From Bacteroidetes bacterium HGW-Bacteroidetes-1 (GTDB taxonomy: Bacteria; Bacteroidota; Bacteroidia; Bacteroidales; F082): 55,483 nt of DNA. This document shows positions 52,789 through 55,483 of the stretch, piece after piece. Every line of letters begins with the position of its first letter. Within the stretch, counting starts at the first letter, position 1. The DNA is taken from assembly GCA_002842755.1 (NCBI GenBank), contig PHDU01000032.1, positions 1-55,483 on the forward strand, given 5' to 3'. Below the pieces are notes generated by a model that was given only the letters and a program-made list of their open reading frames with translations, had not been told where the DNA came from and made no database searches. The translations under genes were made by a program, and so were the position numbers.

Positions 52789-53035
52789 AAAATTTCTCCC
52801 CAGATTGTTTAAATGTAGCAAACAAAGAAAATAAAAAAACTCCCTCATTCATAATTAATCTCTTTGTTAGTTTTTTTAAGGGCATTCCTTTTCGAAAGTT
52901 TTTATCGCACAGCATATGAACCACGACTTTTTAGGCATATATTTTTTGTGATCATTCCTTACTTTCGCAAAAAATATGTAAACTTGTAGAAGGATTCAAA
53001 ATATATAGTGTCGTTATTTTTTCATGACGATTTAA

Positions 53036-55246
<2,211 letters not shown>

Positions 55247-55308
55247 TTATCGGCAGATCAAATTAACACGGCAATCAGCAAAAATTCGAATTAGCGAGTA
55301 TATCTAAA

Positions 55309-55345
55309 AAAGAACCATTATTCAGCAAATCAATAATGGTTCTTT
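55309..55345 (+). terminator. Rho-independent terminator of katG
   Basis: A perfect 14-bp inverted repeat (AAAGAACCATTATT 55309-55322 and its reverse complement 55332-55345) with a 9-base loop, 62 bases after the katG stop. The remaining bases to the window end show no gene. Confidence 0.85.
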
Positions 55346-55483
55346 AGTTTATTTGTTGTTTGCGGTCATTGTGACAAACCTTATCCCATTTTGCAGCTAG
55401 CCAGACAAAAATAATTGTATATCAATTGATTGGCAATTTTCGAGTTCAGATTTGTGTACTACAGATTTTTTCTTTACAAAGGG

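Overview
The window comes from a member of the Bacteroidota, probably of the class Bacteroidia. It encodes a SusC/SusD pair, several proteins with a Por/type IX secretion (T9SS) C-terminal sorting domain, and Bacteroidota-typical families (DUF4271, DUF4249, DUF3667, two-subunit 2-oxoacid:ferredoxin oxidoreductase). Base composition is AT-rich. Many genes are preceded by TAnnTTTG, the -7 element of the Bacteroidota primary sigma factor. No rRNA, CRISPR array or replication origin was seen.

Layout. 1-2.2 kb: the end of an unknown gene and a T9SS-sorted secreted protein. 2.3-12 kb: a compact glycan-utilisation locus. A minus-strand operon carries SusC, SusD and a secreted LamG/PNGase F-like glycoamidase that keeps all three catalytic acids of PNGase F; a GH29 alpha-L-fucosidase lipoprotein lies divergently upstream. 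Together they suggest capture and dismantling of fucosylated N-glycoproteins. 12-20 kb: housekeeping (folK, deoxynucleoside kinase, an OmpA/TPR outer-membrane protein, a SpoU methyltransferase, mutS), two small broken genes, and tRNA-Gly and tRNA-Leu. 20.3-23.9 kb: a scarred accessory island downstream of tRNA-Leu, with a phage-type HTH/terminase-small-subunit pair, a candidate small RNA, a T9SS protein, an element-type gene, a GC-rich palindromic repeat, and a junction where a 5'-truncated epimerase meets a truncated zinc-ribbon gene.

24-39.5 kb: central carbon metabolism. Minus-strand sucA-sucB-nadB encodes the NAD-linked 2-oxoglutarate dehydrogenase E1 and E2. Divergent from it are korA-korB (ferredoxin-linked 2-oxoglutarate oxidation), with an 8Fe ferredoxin gene between the two systems. 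Then come pta-hbd-ackA (acetate/acyl-CoA metabolism), a DUF4271 membrane protein and hemD. Two alternative 2-oxoglutarate oxidation routes plus katG near the end suggest an organism that meets both oxic and anoxic conditions.

39.6-55.5 kb: tRNA-Arg, purB with an MsbA-like ABC exporter, a TonB-dependent receptor with a DUF4249 lipoprotein, an outer-membrane protein gene split by a short repeat (whose 56-bp core recurs inverted 36.5 kb away, upstream of the SusC operon), a rhomboid protease, an M14 peptidase with a haem-binding-domain protein, a DUF3667 protein and katG.

Several start codons differ from the longest open frame, because the longer frame begins at or before the TAnnTTTG box (fucosidase, folK, trmH, the HTH gene, pta, purB, SusC). 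The most interesting items are the PNGase F/SusCD/fucosidase locus, the mobile repeat that split a gene, the untranslated promoter-to-terminator unit at about 21.6 kb, and the paired 2-oxoglutarate oxidation systems.
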